Below, in pieces: positions 43,205-53,469 of a stretch of DNA of 64,000 nucleotides. Each line of letters begins with the position of its first letter. Positions within the stretch are counted from its first letter, which is position 1. Source of the DNA: Odoribacter splanchnicus DSM 20712 (GTDB lineage Bacteria; Bacteroidota; Bacteroidia; Bacteroidales; Marinifilaceae); the NCBI RefSeq assembly GCF_000190535.1, contig NC_015160.1, positions 1,550,001 through 1,614,000 of the forward strand. The letters run 5' to 3'. The translations under genes and the position numbers were made by a program. The notes under the pieces were generated by a model, which saw nothing but the letters and a program-made list of their open reading frames with translations, was not told where the DNA came from and did no database searches.

Positions 43205-44374
43205 CTAAATACCGAAGATCTTACCGATTCTTCTGACAATCTTTTCTCCGATACCATTAGGGGTCTCCTTCGGTTCTTGCCGGGCACAAAGCAACAGTCC
43301 CAGAGCCACCAGATACTCAGGTGTCCGCAACACTTCTTCCCGGGGGGCCTGAATCCGACGTGCCGCAGCACTTTCTACAGGATGTCCGGACATCCGCCGC
43401 AACAATTCATCTACATCCTGCAACCGACTGCCTCCTCCTGTCAACAATACCGGATCTTCGACATCATCGAATCCCCATTGCTGCAACTGGAAAATCACAC
43501 CCTCCAGCAATTCTTCGCACCGACTTTGTATAACCGTAGCCAAATCCCGGCTTTCCAACGTTAAGCGGGTATCCGGTATCGGCAATTTTTTATTTTTACA
43601 GATCGACCTTAAGGCCTGTCCGTATTCGTGTTTCAACTTACGGGCTTGTCCGAAACTCAAGGCAAAAGCAGCCATCGTATCGGTATCTATCGTCCGTACC
43701 CCGATCGGCAAATGCGCTTCATATTCCAACATTCCATCACGGAAAAGGACGACGTTCACTCCCATCGCTCCCAGATCCACCAAAGCAAAGTCACGTTCAG
43801 CCCGTTCTACATCCAGTGCTTCAGCATAAGCACGAACCGCCGGATAAAACTCTATCTCCTGAATCCCGCTTCCCTCGAACAGTCCCTGAATATCGGCCAA
43901 ATAATCATAATCGGCCAGATATACCTGATAGGTCACCTCCAGATTCCGTCCGCTTCTACCCAGCGGATCGGCGATCATTTCCCCGCGGTCGATCGCATAA
44001 CCTACCGGCAGGATATCCACCACTTCATCCTGTCCTCCGCCATAAGCGTCTATGCAACGTTGTTCTGCCCGGAATAAATCACTTTGTTCAACGACTTTCT
44101 TTTGTATAGGTACGACTATTCTTCGTTCGACGATCCGCAAAACAGCTCCCGACAAGGCCACATTCATCACCTCGATTTCCCGGTCTTTCATCAGCTCCGA
44201 CATCAGGCTACGAATACACATTCTCACCTTCTCCTTATCCTTGATTACGCCATGTTCGATGCCTTGTGAGGCCATAATCTTTATTCCTTTCAAATGGCAA
44301 ACGCTCCCTTCTCCCGAAGCCAGCGCCATAACCATTTTTTCAGATCCCATATCCAAAGATGCAGTCCAACCCAT
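43205..44374 (-). CDS. ftsA: Cell division protein FtsA
   Basis: A 389-residue actin-like membrane tether for FtsZ. ATPase-fold motifs: phosphate-1 SLDMGSEKM, phosphate-2 ALVDLGAMGVNV, adenosine LLTGGGSRL. The 1C domain between them is present. A short C-terminal amphipathic helix (GEKIVRRIGKIFGI) serves as membrane-targeting sequence. It is shorter than most FtsA proteins (usually 400 or more) but nothing essential seems missing. It lies between ftsQ and ftsZ. Confidence 0.94.
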   Translation of the reverse strand: MGWTASLDMGSEKMVMALASGEGSVCHLKGIKIMASQGIEHGVIKDKEKVRMCIRSLMSELMKDREIEVMNVALSGAVLRIVERRIVVPIQKKVVEQSDLFRAEQRCIDAYGGGQDEVVDILPVGYAIDRGEMIADPLGRSGRNLEVTYQVYLADYDYLADIQGLFEGSGIQEIEFYPAVRAYAEALDVERAERDFALVDLGAMGVNVVLFRDGMLEYEAHLPIGVRTIDTDTMAAFALSFGQARKLKHEYGQALRSICKNKKLPIPDTRLTLESRDLATVIQSRCEELLEGVIFQLQQWGFDDVEDPVLLTGGGSRLQDVDELLRRMSGHPVESAAARRIQAPREEVLRTPEYLVALGLLLCARQEPKETPNGIGEKIVRRIGKIFGI

Positions 44375-44385
44375 AATCTGCTATA

Positions 44386-45111
44386 TTATCTTTTAACACA
44401 TACTATCTGATTCTTAAACTTCAGATTTATTTCTTTATATACGTTCCATCCCTTTAAAACTATACCTTCCCGAAGGAAAAGACGTAAATTTTCCAATTTC
44501 TCGTTCATATCGTCCAAAGTCCCTAATACAATCCTGAAATTCCCGACTTTCGGGATCAGTACAACTTCATTTCCTTTTTCGACAACGATCTGTTCCACCA
44601 AAGCATCCCAGAACTCATCATTCCGTAAAGTCATTATAAAAGGGTATAAACCATTACAAGCAAACTTTCTGGATATATTTCCGGTAGCCACGACTACGCG
44701 CGACGTATATTTCCGGGACAACGGCATGATTTTACCATCTTCATCCACATAATAACCTTCACCTGACATAATTCTCAGTACAGGCTTTCGTTGTGTGATT
44801 TCTACATGAAAATAACCGTCCAAAGTGTAGTAAACCTGAGCCGACTTAATCACCGAATTTCTGACCAGAATATGCTCCAAACTGTCTTTATCGACACTGA
44901 CTATATTGCATCCCTCGATATCACCATATCCGCGTTTAATAATCCCCAACACTTCCGTCTCGTCGATAAACGCATTTTCTTCGGTACCGTCAACGACAAC
45001 CTGCAAACCCTCACATTTTACCTCCCTCAATTTTGCCGATGCAAAGGTAAACACAATTATCAGGTATACAAACAAACTGACAGATAATATGTAAGGCAAT
45101 GTTTTTTTCAT
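44386..45111 (-). CDS. ftsQ: Cell division protein FtsQ
   Basis: A 241-residue bitopic membrane protein: helix at about 7-25 (LPYILSVSLFVYLIIVFTFA), a POTRA-like domain (about 40-105, ETEVLGIIKRGYGDIEG) and a beta-rich C-terminal domain. Identity rests mainly on position between murC and ftsA and on topology, as FtsQ sequences diverge. It would bridge FtsB/FtsL and the septal synthase. Confidence 0.88.
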   Translation of the reverse strand: MKKTLPYILSVSLFVYLIIVFTFASAKLREVKCEGLQVVVDGTEENAFIDETEVLGIIKRGYGDIEGCNIVSVDKDSLEHILVRNSVIKSAQVYYTLDGYFHVEITQRKPVLRIMSGEGYYVDEDGKIMPLSRKYTSRVVVATGNISRKFACNGLYPFIMTLRNDEFWDALVEQIVVEKGNEVVLIPKVGNFRIVLGTLDDMNEKLENLRLFLREGIVLKGWNVYKEINLKFKNQIVCVKR

Positions 45112-45175
45112 TCTTCCCGCCTTTATAGCTTATAGCATATAGCCTTTAACTTTTTACTTTCTACCTTTTTACCTT
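45112..45175. repeat. Intergenic repeat tract, copy 3 (ftsQ-murC)
   Basis: Units such as TATAGCTTATAGCATATAGCC followed by TTTACTTTCTACCTTTTT-like units. The tract overlaps the last codons of murC on the minus strand (KVKR and stop). Confidence 0.55.
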
Positions 45176-46534
45176 CTCCCCAATCTCTCCCACCAACCGA
45201 TCGATATCCCCTGCTCCCATCGTCACCAGTATACCTCCCTGAAAATCAGGTATAATATGTTGTAACAGTTCCTCTTTTGTCACAATATTACCCGGAACAG
45301 TAAGCCTTTTCCGGATCACTTCCGCAGTAATTCCCGGAATAGGTCGTTCCCTGGCCGGATAAATCTCCAGTAAAACCACCCGGTCGGCCAAACTCAGGCT
45401 CCGGGCGAAATCCTCCTGAAAATCCCGGGTCCGGGTATATAAATGAGGCTGAAAAACCACCGTCACCGGCCGATCGGGCCACATTTCCCGGACAGAACGC
45501 AGCGTAGCCTCGATCTCCCGCGGATGATGAGCGTAATCGTCGATATAAATGGTCTTTTCAGTATACACTTGTATATTAAAACGCCGGGCTACTCCCTTAA
45601 AGTCAGGCAGTGCCCTGCGGATTTCCTCAGGCTGTACTCCGGCTTCCAAAGCCAACGTGATGGCTGCCGTTGCATTTTCAACATTCAACCGCCCCGGTAT
45701 TCCCAGTATCAATCCTTCGATATCTACCCCACGCCCATGATAATCGAATACATAACGTCCCTGTTCGATCCTCAACCCATCGGCATAACAATCGGCTTTC
45801 ACCTCTACGCCGTAATAACCGGTTACCTGCGTCTGCTTCAACTGCAATCCTTTTTTCAGAAACAGTCTCCCGCCCTGTGGGTTCACTTGTCCGGCAAATG
45901 CTTCGAAAGCCTCCAACAGATTGGCTTTATTCTCATAGATATCCAAATGATCTTCATCCATTGCCGTGATTACCGCTATTTCCGGACTCAGATGTAAAAA
46001 CGAACGGTCGAATTCATCTGCTTCGATAACGATATACGAAGAATTACGATCCAGCAATAGATTAGTTCCAAAATTCGCCGCTATTCCGCCCAAAAAAGCA
46101 TTACATCCTACGGTTGAATTTTTTAACAAAAAGGCAGTCAGCGTAGATACCGTCGTTTTCCCATGTGTACCGGCTACACAGATCGCCTTTCCTTTCCGGG
46201 AAATCATACCCAGGACCTCCGCCCGTTTATGCAAATCGAAACCCGCCCCTACGAAATAAGCCCGTTGCCGGTTATCCCCGGGTATCGCCGGAGTATATAC
46301 CACCAACGTCGTCGTTTTATCCCGGAATTCAGCCGGAATCTCTTCCTCTTCATCGATATAATTAATCCGGATTTCTTCTTCAGCCTGCATTTTTTGAGTC
46401 AATGCCGAAAGAGTCCGGTCATAACCGGCCACTTTGTACCCTTTAGCCTTAAAATAACGGGCCAAAGCACTCATACCTATTCCTCCGATACCCAGGAAAT
46501 AAACGTTTTTTATCGTCTGTTCTAACTCAACCAT
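45161..46534 (-). CDS. murC: UDP-N-acetylmuramate--L-alanine ligase
   Basis: A 457-residue cytosolic Mur ligase adding L-Ala to UDP-MurNAc. The ATG at 46534 (MVELEQTIKNV) is preferred over the GTG at 46549. N-terminal nucleotide motif LGIGGIGMSALARYF, ATP loop GTHGKTTVS, central DEFDRSF and the C-terminal domain motif YAHHPREIEATL. It lies 15 bp after murG, in the order expected for Bacteroidetes. Confidence 0.95.
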   Translation of the reverse strand: MVELEQTIKNVYFLGIGGIGMSALARYFKAKGYKVAGYDRTLSALTQKMQAEEEIRINYIDEEEEIPAEFRDKTTTLVVYTPAIPGDNRQRAYFVGAGFDLHKRAEVLGMISRKGKAICVAGTHGKTTVSTLTAFLLKNSTVGCNAFLGGIAANFGTNLLLDRNSSYIVIEADEFDRSFLHLSPEIAVITAMDEDHLDIYENKANLLEAFEAFAGQVNPQGGRLFLKKGLQLKQTQVTGYYGVEVKADCYADGLRIEQGRYVFDYHGRGVDIEGLILGIPGRLNVENATAAITLALEAGVQPEEIRRALPDFKGVARRFNIQVYTEKTIYIDDYAHHPREIEATLRSVREMWPDRPVTVVFQPHLYTRTRDFQEDFARSLSLADRVVLLEIYPARERPIPGITAEVIRKRLTVPGNIVTKEELLQHIIPDFQGGILVTMGAGDIDRLVGEIGEKVKR

Positions 46535-46549
46535 ACTATTTTCAAACAC

Positions 46550-47647
46550 TTAGCCGATCACCTTCAATATTTCTCTCGCAATCTGCTCATCCGAATCCCG
46601 GATAGCCAATTTCGCTATATGCTTTTCCAGCTCTTTCCGTTGTTTTTCATCCGATAGCAAACCGGTGAGCACCTGTTCCAACCGTTCTTCAGCTTCCGTA
46701 TCCCTGATCATGACAGCAGCCCCTTTATCGACCAGCGCCATAGCATTCTTTGTCTGATGATCTTCTGCCACATTAGGCGAAGGAATCAATACCGCCGCTT
46801 TTTCCAATAAGCAAAGTTCGGATATTGTCCCTGCTCCGGCACGGGCAACGACAATATCCGCAGCAGCATAAGCCAAATCCATCCGCTTCAGGAAAGCCAG
46901 TAATTTTACATTTTCCGGTAATTTACCGTCCAGCTGTTTTTTCAGATCCTCATAATAATAACTACCACACTGCCACAATACCTGTACCTCTTGCCACTGC
47001 CCTATATCCTTTAAACAACGCATCACCGCTTTATTCAATGTGCCGGCACCCAAGCTTCCTCCGGTCACCAATATCGTCTTCTTCGAGGCATCCAGTCCAT
47101 AGAATTCTATTCCTTCAGCCCTGATTTCCCGGGCCTGTAACAGATCTTTCCGCACCGGGTTACCGGTAAAGATAATTTTCTTTTTTTCAAAAAAACGCTC
47201 CATCCCTTCATAAGCCACACAAATCTTACAAGCTTTTTTCGCCAGTAGTTTATTCGTCACCCCTGCATAGGAATTCTGTTCCTGCAAAATCAAAGGAATA
47301 CCTGCTTCTGCAGCTACCCGTCCGATCGGCCCACTGGCATATCCACCGACTCCCACCACAGCATCGGGTTTAAACTCCCGGATAATCTTTCTGGCTTTAC
47401 GCAGACTCTTCCAAAGATTATACAATACTTTCACATTTTCCAGAGTCAGTTTACGTTTTAGTCCCCTCACCGGTAATCCTTCGATGCGATAACCCGCTTC
47501 AGGCACTTTTTCCATCTCCATCTTCCCCTCGGCCCCGACAAACAAAATCTCGATATCCGGTTGCAACCGCTTCAATGCATTCGCAATCGACAACGCCGGA
47601 AAGATATGTCCTCCGGTACCTCCTCCGCTAACAATCACTCTTTTCAT
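46550..47647 (-). CDS. murG: UDP-GlcNAc--lipid I N-acetylglucosaminyltransferase
   Basis: A 365-residue GT28 enzyme that makes lipid II at the inner face of the membrane. N-terminal glycine-rich loop SGGGTGGHIFPA, second G loop VGGYASGP, third GGSLGAGTLNKA, and donor-binding ARAGAGTISEL. Length is typical. It is followed closely by murC and preceded by ftsW. Confidence 0.95.
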   Translation of the reverse strand: MKRVIVSGGGTGGHIFPALSIANALKRLQPDIEILFVGAEGKMEMEKVPEAGYRIEGLPVRGLKRKLTLENVKVLYNLWKSLRKARKIIREFKPDAVVGVGGYASGPIGRVAAEAGIPLILQEQNSYAGVTNKLLAKKACKICVAYEGMERFFEKKKIIFTGNPVRKDLLQAREIRAEGIEFYGLDASKKTILVTGGSLGAGTLNKAVMRCLKDIGQWQEVQVLWQCGSYYYEDLKKQLDGKLPENVKLLAFLKRMDLAYAAADIVVARAGAGTISELCLLEKAAVLIPSPNVAEDHQTKNAMALVDKGAAVMIRDTEAEERLEQVLTGLLSDEKQRKELEKHIAKLAIRDSDEQIAREILKVIG

Positions 47648-47715
47648 ATCACAAAAGTATTAATCTATCTTCAAATCAAAAATCCGTATATAACTTAAAT
47701 TTATAAACTTCCAAT

Positions 47716-49197
47716 TTATCTTCCCCTTCGCTTCAGCTCATTCAATACTTCCCGGCCTTCACTTTCCAGCTCGTCCCTGATCTCTCCGATTCCTTCCTCA
47801 CCGAGAATATCGAAATCCCGATCTTCGTCGTACTCTGCCGGTTTTCTCCCCCGCCGTCTTCCTGTCGGAGGCGTTACGGTCCGGGGTTGCATCTCCGGCA
47901 ATTCCCCATCTTCCACTTCATCGACCAGCACTTCCTCGGGTTCGTATTCTTCCCGTCTGTTCTTCCGCCCCTGTTTTTCACTTTTCATCTTCAGCCGTTC
48001 GCTCTCTTCCTTTTCACCCTCCGGTGAAAAGGTATGGGCAATACTGAGAATCACACCGAAAGCTGCACTGGTAAACAAAAGCGACGTACCTCCCATACTC
48101 ACCAAAGGCAAGGTCTGTCCGGTCACCGGTAATAACCCCACACAGACTCCCATATTGATCATTGCCTGTAAAACGATCGTCAACCCTAAACCGACAACCA
48201 GCAAAGCCGGAAAAATATCCGGCATACCCCGATCATTCAACACTTCCTTCCTCATGCTCTTTCGCCCGATCACTCCTACCCGGAACAAAATCACCGCATA
48301 CAGCAACATGATGAAAGCACCGCCTCCCAATCCGTATTCTTCAATCACAATAGCATAAATAAAATCGGAATAAGGGTGAGGCAAAAAATTACGCTGCGTA
48401 CTGTTACCGGGTCCGCTCCCCATCAATCCCCCCTTAGCCACCGCAATACGAGCCTGTACCGACTGATAGGAATAACCGTCTCCATCCTCTCCGCCTTTGG
48501 CAAAATCTGTAATACGGTTAACCATCGTACCGATCCGTCCCCATTCTTTCACCTGAGGCACATAAATTCCCAGAATCAACACCAAAGCAATCGCCGCCAA
48601 AGCGGTTCCCAAGGTCATCGCCAACAACCGCCAGCGCATCCGGGCTATCATAAACAGGATAAAACATACTGCCCCGATCAAAGCCGAGGTAGAGAAATTA
48701 TCCATAAAAATCAACAAAATCACCGGTCCCACAAAAAGCAGAAACTTCTGTAAAACACTATCGTCACAATGCGTGTCGGTCTGAGCCTCGGACAAAATCC
48801 GGGCTGTAAACATCATGATAGCGATTTTCGCCAGCTCGGAAGGCTGAAAAGTAAGACCGATCAAAGGCAAACGGATCCATCGCCCGGCTCCGTTGATATT
48901 CGTACCCCCAAAGGCTGCACAAACCAATAAAATCATAGATACGAACAACAACACTCCGGCATATTTATAAAAATACCGGTAATGAATCGACTGTACGATA
49001 AACATCACTCCAAAACAGCCTCCGATCAAAAATAATTGCTTGATCAGATAGAAAAACGTATTCCCCGCCTTCTCGTTATAAGCCAGACGTCCTGTAGAGG
49101 AATACACCACCATGACAGAAGCGATCATCAGCATGATAACGATATACCAGAGAATCTTATCTCCCTTAAATGCTATTTTTTCTTTCCAGTCGTTCAT
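47716..49197 (-). CDS. ftsW: Septal peptidoglycan polymerase FtsW with an extended cytosolic tail
   Basis: A 493-residue SEDS polytopic protein with about ten helices through residue 385. SEDS motifs are visible: GAGRWIRLPLIGLTFQPSELAK near residues 105-127 (split: GAGRWIRLP, then FQPSELAK), GLMGSGPGNST and MGVCVGLLPVTGQTLPLVSMGG (split likewise). After the last helix is an unusual cytosolic tail of about 100 residues, charged and low in complexity (EEYEPEEVLVDEVEDGE, GRRRGRKPAEYDEDRD). Polymerises glycan strands with the ftsI product. Flanked by murD and murG. Confidence 0.94.
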   Translation of the reverse strand: MNDWKEKIAFKGDKILWYIVIMLMIASVMVVYSSTGRLAYNEKAGNTFFYLIKQLFLIGGCFGVMFIVQSIHYRYFYKYAGVLLFVSMILLVCAAFGGTNINGAGRWIRLPLIGLTFQPSELAKIAIMMFTARILSEAQTDTHCDDSVLQKFLLFVGPVILLIFMDNFSTSALIGAVCFILFMIARMRWRLLAMTLGTALAAIALVLILGIYVPQVKEWGRIGTMVNRITDFAKGGEDGDGYSYQSVQARIAVAKGGLMGSGPGNSTQRNFLPHPYSDFIYAIVIEEYGLGGGAFIMLLYAVILFRVGVIGRKSMRKEVLNDRGMPDIFPALLVVGLGLTIVLQAMINMGVCVGLLPVTGQTLPLVSMGGTSLLFTSAAFGVILSIAHTFSPEGEKEESERLKMKSEKQGRKNRREEYEPEEVLVDEVEDGELPEMQPRTVTPPTGRRRGRKPAEYDEDRDFDILGEEGIGEIRDELESEGREVLNELKRRGR

Positions 49198-49230
49198 TTC
49201 AATCGAATCCAGATTTCAGTTCACAATTTC

Positions 49231-50589
49231 CTACAGCTCTTTTACGGCAGCTTTAAAAAGTTCGCCGCGGTTTTCGTAATTTTTAAACAGATCGAAGCTG
49301 GCACAACAGGGAGAAAGCAGAACCGTATCTCCTTCCACCGCATACTGCCGGGCAGCTGCCAGCGCATCTTTCAAACTATGTGTATCGACTACCTGACAAA
49401 TTCCGGAAAAATTATCGATCAATTTCCGGTTATCCACGCCCATACAAATCAACACTTTGACTTTTTGACGTACCAGATCGAACAAGACACTGTAATCATT
49501 TCCTTTATCCGTACCTCCGGCAATCCAAATCACCGGAGTAGTCATACTATCCAAGGCATACCAGGCAGAATCGACATTGGTGGCTTTCGAGTCGTTGATA
49601 TAAGTCACCCCCTCCACAACCCGTACGGTTTCGAGCCGATGTTCCACCTGCGGGAAGGTCCGCAATCCTTCAGCGATTTTTTCGTCCGAAACACCGACCT
49701 GCATACAAGCCAGAATCGCAGCCATCGCATTATAGACATTGTGTCTCCCCTGAATACTGATCTCCTGTTTGGCGATCCGGAACTGCCGGTTTTCCAACTG
49801 CACGACCACCTCTTCTCCTTCCATCCAGGCACCGCTTCGACATGTATTTTTCTCCCATATACTCCGGTCAGCATAAATAAATCCGGCCATCCGGGGTACA
49901 ACTCTCACCTGCCGGAGTCTATGCCCTACCGCCTCGCTATCCAAACCGTAAATAAACAAATCCTGAGGACGCATATTATTCAGTATCCGGAACTTCGAAT
50001 CGATATAATTTTCGAATTTATGGTCGTACCGATCCAAATGATCCGGGGTTATATTCGTCAGAACGGCAATATCCGCCCGGAAATCAAACATCCCGTCGAG
50101 CTGAAAACTCGAAAGCTCGACGACATACAGCGGATGTGCATCCTCTGCCACCTGTGCAGCCAGACTACGCCCCACATTTCCGGCTAATCCGGCATCGATC
50201 CCCGCTGTAGTCAAAATATGACAAGTCAGCAAGGTAGTCGTCGTTTTCCCATTGCTCCCGGTAATACACACCATTTTCGCCTCCGTATGCCTGCCGGCAA
50301 ATTCGATTTCCGAAATCACCTCGATCCCCCTTTCGCGCAGAGCTACGACCATCGGCACCGTATCGGGAATCCCAGGACTCTTTACCACCAATTCAGCAGC
50401 AAAAATCCGATCCATCGAGTGCTGCCCTTCTTCAAACGCAATCCGGTGTGTAATCAATTCGTCCCGATAAGATTCAGCCAATTTTCCCTTATCCGACAAA
50501 AATACTTCATATCCTAAATGACGGCCCAACAAGGCTGCACCGACCCCACTTTCTCCCCCTCCTAAAACCACCAATTTCATAAACTTCAA
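49231..50589 (-). CDS. murD: UDP-N-acetylmuramoylalanine--D-glutamate ligase
   Basis: A 452-residue Mur ligase. N-terminal Rossmann motif VLGGGESGVGAALLG, ATP loop GSNGKTTTT, central NITPDHLDRYDHKFENY and C-terminal YINDSKATN. The protein may start at the second Met (MKLVVLGG, 50580). It adds D-Glu to UDP-MurNAc-L-Ala. It sits between mraY and ftsW. Confidence 0.95.
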   Translation of the reverse strand: MKFMKLVVLGGGESGVGAALLGRHLGYEVFLSDKGKLAESYRDELITHRIAFEEGQHSMDRIFAAELVVKSPGIPDTVPMVVALRERGIEVISEIEFAGRHTEAKMVCITGSNGKTTTTLLTCHILTTAGIDAGLAGNVGRSLAAQVAEDAHPLYVVELSSFQLDGMFDFRADIAVLTNITPDHLDRYDHKFENYIDSKFRILNNMRPQDLFIYGLDSEAVGHRLRQVRVVPRMAGFIYADRSIWEKNTCRSGAWMEGEEVVVQLENRQFRIAKQEISIQGRHNVYNAMAAILACMQVGVSDEKIAEGLRTFPQVEHRLETVRVVEGVTYINDSKATNVDSAWYALDSMTTPVIWIAGGTDKGNDYSVLFDLVRQKVKVLICMGVDNRKLIDNFSGICQVVDTHSLKDALAAARQYAVEGDTVLLSPCCASFDLFKNYENRGELFKAAVKEL

Positions 50590-50636
50590 TTTTTATATTT
50601 ATTTTCCTCCCTTTCTTTCCCCTCCTTCTATCCCAT

Positions 50637-50706
50637 AACTTCCAGCCTTCAGCTTATAGCTTATCGCTTTTAGCCTTTTAGCCTTTCAGCCTTTTACTTT
50701 CTACCT
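50637..50706. repeat. Intergenic repeat tract, copy 4 (murD-mraY)
   Basis: Units of CAGCTTATAGCTTATCGC, TTTTAGCCTTTTAGCC and TTTACTTTCTACC type, reaching the mraY stop codon. Same class as the tracts at 22125, 40620 and 45112; all lie right at minus-strand stop codons. Confidence 0.55.
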
Positions 50707-51951
50707 TATCTTCAGCGTCACAATCGTCACCACCGCCAGAATAATACCTATAATCCAAAAGCGGGTAACAATCTTAGGTTCGGGTATACCTTTCTTTTGG
50801 AAATGATGATGTAGAGGTGCCATCAAAAAAATCCTTCTTCCTTCTCCGAATTTCCTTTTCGTATATTTAAAATAACTGACCTGCATCACGACAGACAGAT
50901 TCTCCATCAGGAAAATCCCGCACAAAGCCGGTATCAATAATTCTTTATGAATGATAATAGCGAAAACGGCAATGATCCCTCCCAATGCCAGACTTCCGGT
51001 ATCCCCCATAAACACCTGGGCCGGATAAGAGTTATACCACAAAAACCCGATCGTCGCTCCGATAAAGGCAGAACCGAATACCACCAATTCTCCGGAATGC
51101 GGAATGTACATGATATTCAGATAATCGGCATAGACCATATTCCCCGACACATAGGCCAGGATTCCCAGCGTCGCTCCGATAATCGCCGACGTTCCGGTAG
51201 CCAGACCATCCAGACCATCGGTCAGATTCGCCCCATTCGACACAGCTGTAATGATAAAAATAGTAACCAAAACAAACAACAGCCACCCCAGCTCGTCGGC
51301 ATATTTTCCCGCAAAAGAAGTAAACCAGGCATAATCGAACTCGTTATCTTTAAAAAAAGGAATAGTTGTTTTTGTCGATTTGATATCTTTCGTACGGACC
51401 TGCTGGGTACCCTCGGCAGAAAATCCTTCATCCACCGTACTGGTCACCACACCGATTTCACTCACCGCAGCCCTCTCCCGGATGACGACCTCATCATTCA
51501 TATAGAGGGTCAGTCCGACAATCAATCCGAGCCCTACTTGTCCGATCACTTTGAAACGGCCTTTCAACCCTTCCTTATGCTTCCGGAATACTTTGATATA
51601 GTCATCGGCGAAACCGATCAATCCCAACCATATTGTCGAAATAATCATCAGTTGGATATAGACATTATCCAAACGGGCGAACAAAAGTACCGGAATCAGG
51701 ATAGCCAGTAAAATAATGATCCCCCCCATCGTCGGCGTTCCTTTCTTCTCCATCTGGCCCTGCAAACCCAAATCACGGATTTCCTCCCCGATCTGCTGTC
51801 TCTGCAGCATCCGGATCACTCTTTTCCCCACCACGGTGGCAATGATCAAGGACAAAATAATAGCACAGGCCGAGCGAAAAGTGATGTATTGAAACACCCC
51901 GGCTCCCGGAAAATCAAAACTCTCTAAATATTGAAATAAATGATACAACAT
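50701..51951 (-). CDS. mraY: Phospho-N-acetylmuramoyl-pentapeptide transferase
   Basis: A 416-residue membrane enzyme making lipid I. Conserved parts: [10 protein letters not shown], the aspartate pair [18 protein letters not shown], and HHHFQKKG in the last cytosolic loop. About ten helices. A hydrophilic insert of about 55 residues (around 170-225) between helices, also known from other Bacteroidetes MraY proteins, makes it longer than E. coli MraY (360). Follows murE; murF is not in this cluster. Confidence 0.95.
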   Translation of the reverse strand: MLYHLFQYLESFDFPGAGVFQYITFRSACAIILSLIIATVVGKRVIRMLQRQQIGEEIRDLGLQGQMEKKGTPTMGGIIILLAILIPVLLFARLDNVYIQLMIISTIWLGLIGFADDYIKVFRKHKEGLKGRFKVIGQVGLGLIVGLTLYMNDEVVIRERAAVSEIGVVTSTVDEGFSAEGTQQVRTKDIKSTKTTIPFFKDNEFDYAWFTSFAGKYADELGWLLFVLVTIFIITAVSNGANLTDGLDGLATGTSAIIGATLGILAYVSGNMVYADYLNIMYIPHSGELVVFGSAFIGATIGFLWYNSYPAQVFMGDTGSLALGGIIAVFAIIIHKELLIPALCGIFLMENLSVVMQVSYFKYTKRKFGEGRRIFLMAPLHHHFQKKGIPEPKIVTRFWIIGIILAVVTIVTLKIR

Positions 51952-51970
51952 TACGTTTAAAAGTTAGGAA

Positions 51971-53434
51971 TTAGCGATTAGAGAGATCAAAAATCTCCCG
52001 GATAACTTCCTTATCGTCGAAGTGGTGTTTTACTCCTTTCACTTCCTGATAATTTTCATGTCCTTTACCGGCAACCAATATGATGTCTCCTTTTGAAGCC
52101 ATACCAATCGCTTTCCGGATAGCCTCTTTCCGGTCGGTAATGGCTTCTACCCGGTACTGAAATCCTTCTTTCACTCCGGTCAGCATATCACGGATGATCT
52201 GTTCGGGATCTTCACTCCGCGGATTATCGGAAGTGAGGATGACATGATCACTATAACGGCAAGCTGCATCAGCCATCTCCGGACGTTTGGTCTTATCGCG
52301 GTCGCCTCCGGCTCCCACAACGGTAATCACCTGATTATCTCTGCCCTTCAATCCGCAAATCGTCGACAATACATTCTCTACAGCATCCGGAGTATGGGCA
52401 TAATCGACCACCGCCATCACTCCTTCGGTCGAAATCAAAGTTTCGAAACGTCCGGACACCGGCACCAGCAAACTCACATATTCCAACACGTTCTCTTTCG
52501 GGAACCCCAACAAACGGGCTGCAGCATATACTGCTAACAGATTGTAAGCGTTGAAATCACCGGTAAACTTGGTCCATACCTCCTCTCCGTCGAGCCGGAG
52601 CAAGGTTCCGTCCAAATGTTTCTCGATCGCTTTAGCTGTAAAATCAGCCATCGTCCGGCAAGAATAGGTATATCGGTGTGCCCTGGTATTCTGCAACATC
52701 ACCAGGCCATTTTTATCATCTGCATTAGTCAAAGCAAAAGCATGGGCCGGTAAACGGTCGAAAAAAGCTTTCTTCGCTTCGATATAAGCCTTGAATGTTT
52801 TATGATAATCCAGATGATCGTGCGTAATATTGGAAAAAATAGCCCCGTCGAAATCCAGACCGGCAATCCTTTTCTGATGGATCGCATGCGAACTGGCTTC
52901 CATAAAACAATACCGGCATCCGGCATCTACCATCCGCCGTAATAATTCCTGGATAGACAGCGCATCCGGAGTTGTATGTGTCGCCGGAATCTTTTCCTCC
53001 CCGATATAGTTACATACCGTCGACAACAGTCCGGCCTTTTCTCCGGCCAATCGAACCAGTTCGTACAACAAGGTTGCCGTCGTCGTCTTTCCGTTTGTCC
53101 CCGTCACCCCGACCAGTTTCAGTTCCCGGGAAGGATTATCCCAGTAATTCCCGGCCATTACTCCCAAAGCCTCGGAGGTATCTGCAGTCCATATATAAGT
53201 TACCTCTTCCGGTCTGTTTTCCGGCAATTGTTCACACACTACCGCAACAGCCCCGCGGGTCAACGCTTTGTCGATAAAAGCATGTCCGTCCGCATTGACT
53301 CCTCTCTGAGCGATAAATACATCTCCCGGTTCGATTTTGCGTGAATCGAAATGGATATGTCCGATCTCCCGGTCGGTATCCCCATATACTTTTCCGACAT
53401 TTACTCCGTTTAATAATTCCTTTAATTTCTTCAT
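51971..53434 (-). CDS. murE: UDP-MurNAc-tripeptide synthetase (meso-DAP-adding)
   Basis: A 487-residue Mur ligase. ATP loop GTNGKTTTATL, carbamoyl-Lys region, DYAHTPDAVENVL and, decisive for substrate, TSDNPRSEDP. DNPR is the signature of enzymes adding meso-diaminopimelate rather than lysine, so the wall is predicted to be DAP type. Located between ftsI and mraY. Confidence 0.95.
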   Translation of the reverse strand: MKKLKELLNGVNVGKVYGDTDREIGHIHFDSRKIEPGDVFIAQRGVNADGHAFIDKALTRGAVAVVCEQLPENRPEEVTYIWTADTSEALGVMAGNYWDNPSRELKLVGVTGTNGKTTTATLLYELVRLAGEKAGLLSTVCNYIGEEKIPATHTTPDALSIQELLRRMVDAGCRYCFMEASSHAIHQKRIAGLDFDGAIFSNITHDHLDYHKTFKAYIEAKKAFFDRLPAHAFALTNADDKNGLVMLQNTRAHRYTYSCRTMADFTAKAIEKHLDGTLLRLDGEEVWTKFTGDFNAYNLLAVYAAARLLGFPKENVLEYVSLLVPVSGRFETLISTEGVMAVVDYAHTPDAVENVLSTICGLKGRDNQVITVVGAGGDRDKTKRPEMADAACRYSDHVILTSDNPRSEDPEQIIRDMLTGVKEGFQYRVEAITDRKEAIRKAIGMASKGDIILVAGKGHENYQEVKGVKHHFDDKEVIREIFDLSNR

Positions 53435-53469
53435 CTCTTTGTGCAGCCCTGGCCGCGTTATTTAATCTC

